Made by a program: the position numbers and the translations under genes
Shown here: one piece after another, positions 1 to 10,345 of the stretch
Layout of the letters: every line of letters starts with the position of its first letter
Position numbering within the stretch: the stretch's first letter is position 1
Assembly (NCBI RefSeq): GCF_000247695.1
Contig: NW_004624795.1
Coordinates: 8,050,549 to 8,114,548 of the forward strand
Direction: 5' to 3'
Length of the DNA stretch: 64,000 nucleotides
From: Heterocephalus glaber
Taxonomy: Eukaryota; Chordata; Mammalia; Rodentia; Bathyergidae
Notes under the pieces: generated by a model
Seen by the model: only the letters and a program-made list of their open reading frames with translations
Told to the model about the DNA's origin: nothing
The model's database searches: none

Positions 1-260
1 GACTTATTTATGTGTTTTCTCATTTCTACTCAGGGGGCAGGGGAAGTGCTGTTGGAGCCCATGCAGCTCACCTCCTCTGAGCTGGCAGAGGTGGGACAGG
101 GGCCATGGTAGGGATGGTGGCCCAGAAGCCCCCTCCTCTGGGCCAGGAGCGGCGAGACAGCTCTTGCACTTAATACTATGTTTATACATTTCAACCATGT
201 TGTTTTATGTTGAAATAGTTTACTCTAATGCTTTATTCTGTTGTATAAAGATAATACAAT
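1..260. other. GC-rich block running into AT-rich sequence, unidentified
   Basis: Positions 35-170 are clearly richer in G and C than the surrounding sequence and follow a pyrimidine-rich run ending in CAG at about 33-35. Downstream the sequence turns AT-rich, with AATACA/ATAAAG-like words near 243-260. This could be the 3' end of an exon or a processed mRNA copy cut by the window edge, but I recognise no protein or family. The 64-codon frame on the minus strand has no recognisable features. Confidence 0.2.
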
Positions 261-289
261 TTATTATTTTGTTAATTTGATGGTTGTCT

Positions 290-840
290 TTTTCCCCATT
301 ATTTGGCCTTTTGGCATTGTCATGCACATTTTTATATATATTTTCTGTTTTATACATGCATTTCTATTGGGTATATATGTAGAAATTTGTGGATCATAAT
401 ATCTATACTGAATTTAGTATTTTCTGACACATAAAATCTTACAAAGTGGTTCTACATATATACACACCCAACCCGGACTATGGCAGTTTCAGATAAACCA
501 TATCCTTGCCAACATTTATTATCATCAAACCATTTCATTCTTAATTTTATGGTAGTTGGAAATAATGAAACTTTTCATTAGTGACTAGAACATTATTTCT
601 TTCTGTTTATGAAATGGAGATTTTGCTCTAGAAAGTTTGTCATTGAAGTTTTTTTTTAATTTTAGTTGATCTGCAGGGGAGTCGAGAATCTCCCTCTCTC
701 TCTTTTTATTTTTACCCATACAAATATCCACCTGACCCCGCAGCACATTGAGCAGAGTATCACATCGCCATTCCTCGGTCATGTCATTTTTCTTATGCAT
801 CGATAGACTTTTGTAGGTCTATTTTTAGACTCTATTGCTA
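290..840 (-). mobile_element. Old L1 (LINE-1) fragment, antisense
   Basis: The plus strand reads like the reverse complement of an old mammalian L1M 3' region. Marker words include 'tgcatttctattgggtata' near 357, 'acaaagtggttctac' near 442 and 'atccttgccaacattta' near 502, in the order usual for that antisense consensus. It is heavily diverged and has no open frame. Boundaries are approximate. Confidence 0.55.
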
Positions 841-851
841 CAGTTATGGTG

Positions 852-950
852 GTTTATTTATTTTTATTTATTTTGGTACCAGGGATTGAACTCTGGTCCT
901 TGCACTTGTGAGGCAAGCAGCGGAACCACTGAGCTAAATCCCCTGCCCTG
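852..950 (-). mobile_element. ID-type tRNA-derived SINE, antisense
   Basis: Read on the minus strand this is a short SINE with a pol III A box (GATTTAGCTCAGTGG-like, from 'ccactgagctaaatc' at about 926-940) and a B box (from 'gggattgaact' at about 882-892), ending in an A/T-rich tail (plus-strand 'tttatttatttttatttatttt'-type run, 852-875). It appears inserted in an antisense L1, because similar L1 sequence resumes near 963. Imperfect direct repeats like gtggtttattt flank it. Confidence 0.85.
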
Positions 951-962
951 GTGTGTTTATTT

Positions 963-1130
963 TTAATGGAATTTTCTACTCCTTCCTTATTTTTTTAGAC
1001 ATTTGAGTTGTTTTTTGCTATCAAAATAATGTTTTAAGTTCCCATCATTTTATGTATGTTTGTGTGCAGATGGATATACAGTTTTTTAGGATAGGTTTCC
1101 AGAAGTTAGTTCATGTAGTTGGTTCTTTAC
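963..1130 (-). mobile_element. Old L1 fragment, antisense, probable continuation
   Basis: Words such as 'gagttgttttttgctatc' and 'tgtttgtgtgcagatgg' match the antisense L1M pattern that describes the same 3' region seen at 290-840. Probably part of the same or a neighbouring insertion interrupted by the SINE. Weak and diverged. Confidence 0.4.
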
Positions 1131-1189
1131 TGTTTATAAAGGACTTTAAAAACAATCACCATTTGTTAAGTATCATCTAGAACAACCCC

Positions 1190-1310
1190 AACAGGGTTAA
1201 GAATTATGCATATTGTATCATTTATTCTACAGTCTCACATCATTTGAAGATGACTGAACAGTCTTAGAGAAAATAAGCAACTTATGTTAATCATTATGCC
1301 AACAAGTGAT
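1190..1310 (+). mobile_element. MIR-like SINE remnant
   Basis: The stretch 'tgtatcatttattctaca' followed by 'gaagatgactgaaca' and 'cttagagaaaataagcaact' follows the MIR core pattern (ATTATCCCCATTTTACAGATGAGG then AGAGAGGTTAAGTAACT). Identity is low, so the call is tentative. Confidence 0.35.
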
Positions 1311-3720
1311 GTTAAGTGTTAGTTATTTAGTATCCTTTGGGTCAGTTATGCTCAGTAGTCTATTCAAAGATTTATACTGGGTTTAGAATTTAATGGTTAA
1401 TGTATGAAAGTAAAACAAAACAGTACTGTTTTTTTTCTTCTTGCTTTTAAGTTCAACTTACACACAGTATTATTCTTTTCATAAGCCTGCTGAAATTTAG
1501 CAATCATATGTAAGGAGATTTTGCATAATATTTGCTTTCATTTAAACCTTAGTTAATTAAATATCTTCAAATATTTCAAAATGTCTATCAGTGTGACATA
1601 GAGCATTTTATTTAATTAATCTTAATTGTTGACAGTCTCCTAACTACTGCCTCACAGAAACCTGAAAAATTAAGCTTATAAATATAACACACTTTAAGTC
1701 ATTTTCTAGTATTGTACATAAATTTAATATTTCAACTTAAAAGACATGTCTAAATTAGTCAATCACACATTTAAAATTAGAGTTAAAAATTGGGATATTA
1801 CTGTAATTGGCCAAATTATATATACCATTAAGAATATAAGAAAAATATCAAAGTGTACATACTATTCAGTTCAAATAGTAATATTATCAGCCTTATTATC
1901 TTAAATATGTCTAGTCTCCAGAATTTAAAGACTTTAATCCATTAAAAATAATAGTTTAACTCACACAGTTTGGGGAGTTATTTTATAATGAAGATGTTCA
2001 ACTTGAGTGTTCAGATTGCTTTAAGTCTCATAATGTTCATAAATGTCTGTCAGTGTGCTGTCTGGGTTTTTGTCAGTAATGCTCATATGATACACTAGAC
2101 CCTGTTTAGTTCATATGTTGCTCACATCATATGCAGACTAGACCTCATGTATTCAGGCTCAAACTGTTCATTTTACTCTGACTCTGGCTTATTTGGATTT
2201 TTATTTTTTTATACGTACACGATTTGTAGATATCTTCCTAATTCCAAATGTCTGTTTTTAAACTCGATTAAATATTATATTATTTTACTGTTATAATGGA
2301 TATGAGAATATTAAAAAGTACCCCAGTCAGTTCCCTGGGTTTCAAATATACTGTTTCTTCTCCCATTGTGTCATGGCAGTCCTAACTTCTGATGGCTAGG
2401 AAGGTCAATTGCCCCAGCCAGGACAGTACTGTAGGCTTTCTTCACCTGCTTTTCTAAAGGCATGAAAAGCCCATAGTGTCCAGATGGTAGGCACTACTTC
2501 CAGTTAAATGGAAACTTAATGTGATCCTGGCAGAAGTATTCTATCATTCTCTATCCCCCACCTCAGAGACAAAGAGTCTTATTGAAGCAGAGCCTAAGGA
2601 TGTGAAGGTGAAGCATCCCCTTCCACACACTGATAATTTGAAATCGTGATGAAAGAAGCCAGTGAAGAGACCAAGAGAAACATCTCCATCTTTTTGTTCC
2701 TAGACCTTGATAAAGTTGAAAGAGAAATGTATATTGAATATTGACTCAGCAAGTCTATTTTATTCTTGAAGTCTGCATTTCAGATCTACAAATACATTCT
2801 TTGATCTAGTTCCATATTTGAGCCTTTAATTGTTATTCTATCATTATCATTGGCTGGGTGCTTATAGGTTATGTGGCATATTGTAAGGCAAGTGGATTCT
2901 GTGATTATGTACTATCTATCAATTTATGTGCTTTTGTATACAATTAATCTCTTGGTCTTTAGCAAAGACACAGGATATCTGGTATTTTGTAAACTGTTTT
3001 GATGATAATTTTCACAGAAGCATTATGAAAAGGAAAGCCAAGCATACACTCCAAATTTCAGGTTTAGTAAAGATGAACTGGCATCTCTATAGTGTTAAAT
3101 CCAATAGCTGGTGGTTCTCTTCAAGGGATGGTGTGACACTGCGTGTTTAATGTTGTTGTATACTGCAGGTAGTTGAACCTTTAGTATATAATGAATTGCT
3201 GAGAAAGCACCTGTGCTTTTTGACCTTGCAAAGCCTTCTCCATGCCACCATGGTCATTCTCCTCATGAAGTCTTTATGTGAACCAACTAATGTTGTAAAG
3301 GAGAAATGTTGGCCAACACCACTAGACAAATCATCTTATCAACTCTATTATTGAGAAATATCTGTGATCTTTCTGGGAAATTAACAGTAGATATAAAGAT
3401 TCACGAGCTTTAAGCCCACTAAAAAGTCTTATATGCTTCTTAAAAAGCTTTTCTGGTTCTTCATATTGCAGTATTATTACCCCTGGTCCACTGCTAAGCT
3501 ATTTGTTTCTGCCCCAAAGTTACTGAGCATCCTAACCCCAGGTCAAGCTCTCTCAATGTCAAGTGGATAATCAACTCTGTTGGTCACACATCTGTCAACC
3601 AGAATTATTTCCCTACACTGTAATCCTTATTGAATGAGGCTGCAAGGTGGGTGATATCAATTTCTCACATTTCATAAACTTTGCTTCGATACATTTTTGA
3701 ATGATGCTGAAGACATCTTT
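1311..3720. other. No recognised feature
   Basis: AT-rich sequence with short chance frames on both strands (for example 2926-3150 plus and 3147-3329 minus). I saw no repeat family, splice-exon pattern or RNA gene that I could support. Confidence 0.4.
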
Positions 3721-3760
3721 CATTAGTTGGCCATAGGGAATTCCAATTCTATGGTGCAAC

Positions 3761-3784
3761 ATATATATATATAGAGAGAGAGAG
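3761..3784. repeat. Compound (AT)n(AG)n microsatellite
   Basis: About seven AT dinucleotides pass directly into five to six AG dinucleotides, visible at 3761-3784. Confidence 0.9.
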
Positions 3785-4087
3785 GAAGAAGTATCAGTGC
3801 ATCAGAGAAAGATGCTATAAGATAACCATTTATATAATTTAATAATATCATCTGTATGTTCTCAAGCCTGGTCCTAAATATACTACTGTCATCATATAAG
3901 AGAAATCTGCTGTGTCCGTTAATTTTCTCTGGTAAGATGGATTTGATAACAACCAACATGTCCATGTATTTTATATTCTATATGTAAATGCTCAGTCTTC
4001 TAGAACCCAGTAGCATTCCAAGATTACTTTTCAAATAGAAAGTGTTTTGTGTAGTGTAGAGCATGGCTTTGTTCAAGAAGCCAAGAG

Positions 4088-4088
<1 letters not shown>

Positions 4089-4117
<29 letters not shown>
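4089..4117. repeat. (TG)n microsatellite
   Basis: An uninterrupted run of about 14 TG units at 4089-4117. Long pure dinucleotide runs are usually length-polymorphic. Confidence 0.95.
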
Positions 4118-4119
<2 letters not shown>

Positions 4120-4163
4120 TCTATTGAGGCTTCAATTCAACATGATTATTTATTGCTCTAGCA

Positions 4164-4490
4164 CAGTAATTCTCAAAAACTGAGCTCAACTGCAAGCTAT
4201 TTTGCCCCCAGGGGACCACTTACAATATCTAGAGACACTGCAACCAAAAGGTTTTTGCAGGGTTTTTTTGTACCAGAGATTGAACTTGGGACCTTGTGCT
4301 TGCGAGGCAGGCAATAGAACAACTGAGCTAAATCCCCAGCCCAGGTTTTTGCAGTTTTGATAGGGATGCTACTGGAATATAATGGGTGACACCCAAGGAT
4401 GCTTGTCAATACCCTACAATACACTGAGCACTCCTTTTTCCACAACAGAAACCATGCAGCCCAGTGAATAGTGCTGAATTTGAAAAACTC
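4164..4490 (+). mobile_element. MER20 hAT-Charlie DNA transposon, split by a SINE
   Basis: The sequence follows the MER20 consensus from the 5' end (CAGTaaTTCTCAA at 4164) through 'attttgcccccaggggac' (4199-4216) and 'tctagagacactgcaacc', then, after a SINE insertion at 4261-4342, continues with 'gggatgctactgg' and 'ggatgcttgtcaatacc' to an end near 'tttgaaaaactc' (about 4490). The flanking 8-mers ctctagca and acctagca are a plausible decayed target-site duplication (6 of 8). MER20 is non-autonomous and carries no gene. Confidence 0.85.
4261..4342 (-). mobile_element. ID-type SINE inserted into MER20
   Basis: Antisense SINE with B box ('gagattgaact' region), A box ('aactgagctaaatcc') and a short T run (its A tail) at 4263-4269. 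It is flanked by a perfect 12-bp target-site duplication, aggtttttgcag, at 4249-4260 and 4343-4354. The duplicated bases belong to the MER20, which proves the order of insertion. Confidence 0.92.
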
Positions 4491-5210
4491 ACCTAGCACT
4501 ATTGACTTTAATGTCTCACGTGGCTGAAGAGGACAGAAAGATAATAATGTAGCCTGGATCAACTGCAAATATTTTCTTTGCTCTTGATCAACTTAAAATT
4601 CAAATTCCTCTAAGTCTTCAAAATTAAGTAGATGGTATTTTGTCTTCAAAATTCTGTCTCTTTCCTTAAAATGTTAAGAAGTTATGTGGGAGATATGATG
4701 TACAACAGTTGTATTTGACAAAGAGGAGTATTTTAGAATGGGATGGAACATATTGCCCCTAAAACATTTACAATGTGCTGGATTCCTGAGTCTTCATAGG
4801 ATTTATTCCTAAACCTCTGTCATGTTTTTTTAAAATTTTCTATGGCTTATGTGTTACTTTTCAATTCCTATTCATCAGGCCAAATTATAATGTTATCATC
4901 TATGAAAGAACTGGTGTGTTATGTATCAATAAAATAAAATATTTTAAAAAATGAAAAGAACCAGTGTGTCATGCAAAAATTCAAGGTGACCAAGATTTCC
5001 ATGCAGCCGAGTTTATGACAGAGTAGGAAGTTACATTACCTTGGTTCAAGCATGTGAAAGTATACTGTTGTCCTAGTCATGTAATGGTGAACGACGTGAG
5101 TCTCACTGCAGTCACATCAAGAAACAGCCATTTACTAATCAGTATGTGCTGGAGATTGTGTAGGTCTGTTATAATAAAGACAAGATTATATTCTAAACAG
5201 CATGTAAAAT
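4491..5210. other. No recognised feature
   Basis: AT-rich, with an A-rich stretch near 4928-4958. No repeat family or gene recognised. Confidence 0.4.
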
Positions 5211-5218
5211 TGCAACTA

Positions 5219-5428
5219 GTAGCTGAGCGTGGTGGTATGTACTTGCAGTCTCACCCATCGAGAAGGCTGGGGCAAGGGAATTGTAAAGTCAATCCGTCTT
5301 GGGAAATTATTGGCTTATTGAGACCATTTCTTAAAATAAAATATAAAAAGTGAGAGAGGGTATGGAGGTCAGTGTGAAGGCCCTGGGTTCAATCCCCAGT
5401 GCCACAAAAAAATTTAAAAATTTAAATG
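5219..5428 (+). mobile_element. B1-ID dimeric SINE
   Basis: The left half is a diverged B1 (7SL-derived): 'agctgagcgtggtggtatg' at 5221, then a GAGAAGGCTGGGGCA segment corresponding to the B1 GGAGGCTGAGGCA. A middle A-rich linker (about 5330-5350) is followed by an ID-like right half ending 'ccctgggttcaatccccag' and an A tail. The word tgcaacta at 5211-5218 and 5429-5436 flanks it as a target-site duplication. This architecture is known from squirrel and dormouse SINEs. Confidence 0.85.
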
Positions 5429-5639
5429 TGCAACTAACACCTGTTTAAGTTGATGGTATCTCACTATCATTTGCTACAATTCATGCACTTTTTAAAAAAG
5501 ATAACCTGAATAGTGACATGGTACAGTCCATCCTTCTTGTATCTGTTGTTTACAATAATGAAACTAATTTTCCACTCTTTCTGAATTGCCATCATTTCTT
5601 TTAATTTAATGTCTTGACAAAAATGGAATATGACCTTTT

Positions 5640-5775
5640 AAGAGTTTTCAACTTATTCTTTTTACCAGAGAGTTGCTACATGTGCATAATGCATCTTAAT
5701 TCTTTGTTCATTCCCTTCCCCTCTCTTATCTTGGTCCCCTATCCATTTGCAAGATTCTCCTTGTAGTTATCCTTA
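5640..5775 (-). mobile_element. Possible short antisense L1 3'-end fragment
   Basis: The segment 'tgtgcataatgcatcttaat' followed by 'tctttgttcattcccttcccctc' resembles the longer copies at 10083, 31555 and 48787: a short AT-rich block, the cataaca.atctTAATTC core, then a pyrimidine tract. Only part of the pattern is present. Confidence 0.35.
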
Positions 5776-7560
5776 TTTCACAAGTCAAGGAAATAATGTT
5801 AGGTTCTGCTAGATGTTCTGCATATCACTCCAAGTATATGAAAAATACTTAGAGATTATTACAAAGTGATTTCCCATAAACTTGACTAGTGTCAGACAGA
5901 AATGGGCCAAAGTTCCGTATAGTTAATGTAGACTCAAAATTCAAATAAGGCAAGTAAGGAAGTCCCCTAGGGAATTACATCTCAAGAAAGGATAATTCCC
6001 GGGATGGTGCAAGTACAAATCCCGCACTTGCCTAGCCCTGAAAGAGAGAGTGAGTGCTTCCCTAACATGTACCCCATCATCTCATTTGCCTTATTATGAT
6101 CTTTTCCCTAAACATCTCATGTTTATTAATCTCTGCACAGACATAGGAGATTTCAATTTCTCACTTTTGAATATTTCTCGTACACAGTTACCCTGGGAAA
6201 GGACTGAAGCATTCTGGGGAACAACTGTTTATTGCACATATTTTCAATGGTATTCAAAATCTTTCCTTAAAGAGACCCATCCTCCACCCTGACCAATGGG
6301 TTCTCACTTTGTAAATTGACTTGGATTTAAAACCGCATACATTCATACATTTTATTGTGTCAGGTAACCAATTCTTATAAGTATCAGTATTATCCCAGCT
6401 AGTGCCCAGCACCCTGCTTGGCTGCCCCTAGATCTCAGTCCCGTAGGCATCAAATTTAGCTATTCTTGCAGGTTTAGGATACATAAAACCTTTAAAACTG
6501 ACAGGGAGACTCTATATATCTGAGAACATGTCTTGACCTACAATTAACTGCTAGACTCTATGTTCTGTAGTTCTATTCTTCATTTTCTTCTTTATAGTTC
6601 TCCAATGCTCTAAAAAGAAGGCATAGTATTCCTAAAGTCTTCAATTTACATTGGCCTCATACTGATTAAAAGCCTTACTGACTTGGTTTTCCAATGCCTT
6701 GCTTTTGGTTCTAAATTTAGAATTTGGAACTAAAATTGTTGTCATGGAGATATGTATTAACATGTTTATCTGAATTAAAAATAGAGTAACTTAAAAAATT
6801 ACAGTGCTATTCTTTGTGACATAAATTAAGTCTTCTTTGGCTATTTGTTTTTGCCCATTAATTCATAAGGAGACTTTTTCCATAAACCAAATGAGCTGTA
6901 TGTTCAACTTCAACATTTTCAGAAATACATTTCAAGCACAAAATATAACCTTTTATCCCAAAGCATAATATATAAAAACATACATTAAAATTAATATTAT
7001 TTCATTTCATCCCAAACCTGATGAGATTATCAAATTAAGTAAATGCCTTTAAATAGTTAGCAGAAAATTTAATAGACATATTTGAATCTTGATAAATGTT
7101 TTTTGTTGCGCTTCTCAGAAACTGAGGCTCTGTATTCTTTAGTGATGCATAATGTCATTTTTTGTCATGCAGACTGTTTCTTTTACTTTGATTTTATAAA
7201 AGTTCAGCAAGATTCAAGCTCAGGAGCAGGGTAAGGTAAGTAAGATACCTTGTGAGCAAAGTTTCAGAAGGCATTCACTCTCAGGGCTAAAATATGCGCA
7301 ACCTGATAGCATGACAAAGCTAAAATATTAGTTGGTAGGGCATTAAAGAAACTTTTTAATATTATGCCACTTTGTGATTTTTGTTGTAGAAGGGGTCCAA
7401 AGAAATGTCTGCCATTAGTCTAAGGAAGCATCTAATATTAGGAACAGATTTGTTATGCTTACATACACTGCACAAAGTGAAAAGCTGGTGTGAAATTAAT
7501 GTTGAATCCTCTTTTATTCTAGTAATAATCATCCAAGGATAAATGGATATGTCTTTATAT
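5776..7560. other. No recognised feature
   Basis: AT-rich sequence without a repeat or gene that I can support. The 80-codon frame at 6050-6292 has no recognisable protein features. Confidence 0.4.
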
Positions 7561-7564
7561 AAAA

Positions 7565-8010
7565 GGTCTATATTAGTTTTCTGTAGCTTCTATAAATAAA
7601 TGATTATAAAATTAGTAGCTTAAACAACACACAATCAATTCCTTGCAGTTGTGGAGGTTAGAAGTCTGAATTAGTCCTAAAATCAAACCAGTGCATCTGC
7701 AAGCGCGTCCTCCTCTGATAACTTCAGAGGGAAGTGCATATCCATGCCTCTTCTGGTTCTTAGATGCCACCTGTGTTCCTTCTCTTTATCTCTAGTTCCA
7801 AAGGACATCATTCTTACAAATGCACCATTTCAACCACTGCCTCAACCAGGCCTCTCCTCTGACTTTGGCCTTTTTGCCTCCTTTTTATAAGGACTCTTGG
7901 GACTGTTGTCTCTACCTGGATAATCCAGGACCATATCTCTACCACAAGGTCTTTTGTCATAGCCGGGCAGTTCTTTGACCATATAAAGTAACATAGTCAT
8001 ATATACCAAC
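7565..8010 (+). mobile_element. Ancient LTR-like interspersed repeat
   Basis: The start 'tattagttttctgtagc' with 'aaattagtagcttaaacaac' and 'cttgcagttgtggaggtta' resembles a widespread mammalian LTR-type repeat whose consensus begins TAGTTTTCTATTGCTGCTGTAAC and continues with TTAGTGGCTTAAAACAAC. The downstream 'tggataatccagga' also fits. I cannot assign the family name with certainty. No coding capacity. Confidence 0.5.
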
Positions 8011-8743
8011 ATTATAATATTTCAGATCAATTTTCAGATAATAATATCAATTTTGATATTTGAATCTAAGGACACAAATATTAAAAATTTGTATCTTATA
8101 GTTACAGAAAAGAAAACATAAAATATACAGCATATACATTTTCATTACAGAACAATGTAATAGAGTTACCATATAACAATATTCTAAACATTAAAAAAAT
8201 GCAAAAGGATAAAATTCCACTGGAAATGTGAGTTCAAAAGGAAATAAAATTATGTGAAAATTATCAATATTAAAGATGATCTACTTATATAAAATGTAAA
8301 TAGTTAAAGACACACTTCAAGTCATAAGGTATTATATGCTTTTGACTATAATCAAAATGTAATATCTATCTTCATTTAAAATGTAAATGTTTAATATATT
8401 CTTTAAATTATATATTTTAGATTTATTTGATCTTATGCTACAAGATTTTAAGTGATAATACAAAATCATATAATAGATTACATAGTTTTCAAAATTATTA
8501 CTTTGTAAGGTAAATGAATGAAAGTTTATAACTTGCAATTGTATGCTACGTTTATTATATCACGCTGAAATATTGTCCCAGTTCTGGAGAATGCTACCAG
8601 AGCAGAGACCCCTACAAATAGATTTAGATGCATAATCAGTATGTACCCTATTCCAGCTCCAGTCTTTCTGCCAAATAGTCCTTACTTAAATGGAAACAGT
8701 AGCAATTACAGCAGATTTGTTCTCAAACTGTTGCTCATAAACC

Positions 8744-8812
8744 AGACAATTCATCTAATATTTAAATGAGACAATTCATCTATCAATTATAAATGGGACA
8801 ATTCATCTAATA
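8744..8812 (+). repeat. Three-copy short tandem motif
   Basis: The 12-mer gacaattcatct occurs at about 8744, 8769 and 8797, spaced 25 and 28 bases apart, with partly similar AT-rich spacers (taatatttaaat, atcaattataaat). This looks like a local tandem duplication. Confidence 0.7.
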
Positions 8813-10080
8813 ATTTTCTAAAATATACAGAACAAATTCTAGCTAGTAATGTTACTTAATTTTATGTAAGCTCTAAGTAGTAACAAGGGTTTACTCTTTT
8901 GAAGACCACTCTACCAGGACCTTGCTTTTGAGATCCAAAAATCAAGGAAGAAGTCTAGACAAGTGCTCTGCTTCTTACTTATTAAGTGACTCCAGTGGGA
9001 AGACTTCAGTGGAAATGACTGTTCATTGTTTACTGAGTTGCAAAAGTTCAGGTCTTTGGAGACTTCTCTTTTAAACAAAGCCTTTCAAAGGGGACTTTTA
9101 AAGGTTACGTTGACATATGTCATCCCTACCCTTCCGTCTTCATACCTCTGACCTCAGAAGGACACTGATGTTAGCTCTGTGAAGGAGATATCAGCAATAA
9201 TAACTTGGTGGGAAAAGCTAATGATATTTCTTACTTAGAAGAAGAGTGCAGCTTCTGCAGGTTGTCATCCTTTTGGTAAATTCAATGGCTTTTCTTATGG
9301 TAATGTAGAGAATGAATGAACTGCACATTAAGGAGCTGTCTGAATAGGGAAGTGTATTGACATTTGAGCATTATCTGAATTGTGTGTTAAAAATGGCTTT
9401 GTCAAATTAAAATGAGTGACAGATGGTCAAAACAAAAATTACAAGCTCTTTCTCCCTACTGAGAATACTTATTAAGTGCTCTTCAACTCTGAGAGTCTGA
9501 AATATAGTAGGAAATTTGTTATGAAGACAAGCTCTTTTTATGAGGTTTGGGTAGGATACATGGAGAAATTAGAGGTTTTAACTCTCCATTCCAATAAACT
9601 ATTGATAAGCCACTTCTTGCCCTTCACCTGGCTACTTCATACTATTTGATCTTTGGGTGATAATGCAAACTTGTATGATTGATGATGTCTTGGTTAGGTT
9701 CTTTTATGGAGGACAGCTTTGCCTAGTGGAAATCAGGTTGAACGGAAGTTCATGAGAGCTAAATTTATTTCCTACCTTTCACTGGCATGTGGTCATTCAC
9801 CTTACTTCTGTGGTTCTCATTTGTGTATACTGTGCTCTGGGTGGATTGGCAGTTCTTTCTTGTAACAAACCATCTGCACAAATAATCACAGTTCTGTCTA
9901 GGCCAGATTGGATGGCCTGGGCTCGAGATTCAGAGAATCCCTAGTACTAATTTTGTTAAGAAAACAACTCTTTTGATGAGAAAAAACATGTGCTAATTTT
10001 ATCATTGACTTTTGCACTCCAGAAAGCAATCTATCCATGGGAGAGATGGATATTATACAGTGCTGAACTTGAATGTGCTC
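8813..10080. other. No recognised feature
   Basis: Mixed-composition sequence with no repeat family, exon pattern or RNA gene that I could support. Confidence 0.4.
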
Positions 10081-10082
10081 TG

Positions 10083-10345
10083 ATTATTTTTTAAAATGTA
10101 TCGGTTTTTATTAGTATATGTTTTCATGATCACATTCATTGTGGAGAGTGTGTACTTACACATAACACACCTTAATTCTTTTTTGGCCCCCTTCCACTTC
10201 AAGTCTTCTTTCCTCCCCATTTACAAAAGCTCTATTTTCATTTTCTCCTTCAATTATTTTTTCTTTAAATCTCTTTTCCTTTCCTTCTCGCCCCTCCCCC
10301 ATCTCTCATTTTCTTTTCCTATTTGAAAAATTCTTCCTAATATTT
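10083..10345 (-). mobile_element. Antisense L1 3'-end-like repeat (copy A)
   Basis: Shares an ordered set of words with 31555-32010 and 48787-49440: a T-rich start (A tail in sense), then 'attcattgtggagagtgtg', 'acataacacaccttaattc', then a long pyrimidine tract (10180-10320). In the sense direction this is a polypurine tract upstream of a short 3' end and A tail, which is a known feature of mammalian L1 3'UTRs. The 76-codon frame across it is a by-product of the pyrimidine tract. Confidence 0.55.

Noticed and set aside
4197..4568. 123-codon minus-strand frame
   Set aside because: It runs across MER20 and an inserted SINE, both non-coding, so the frame is accidental.
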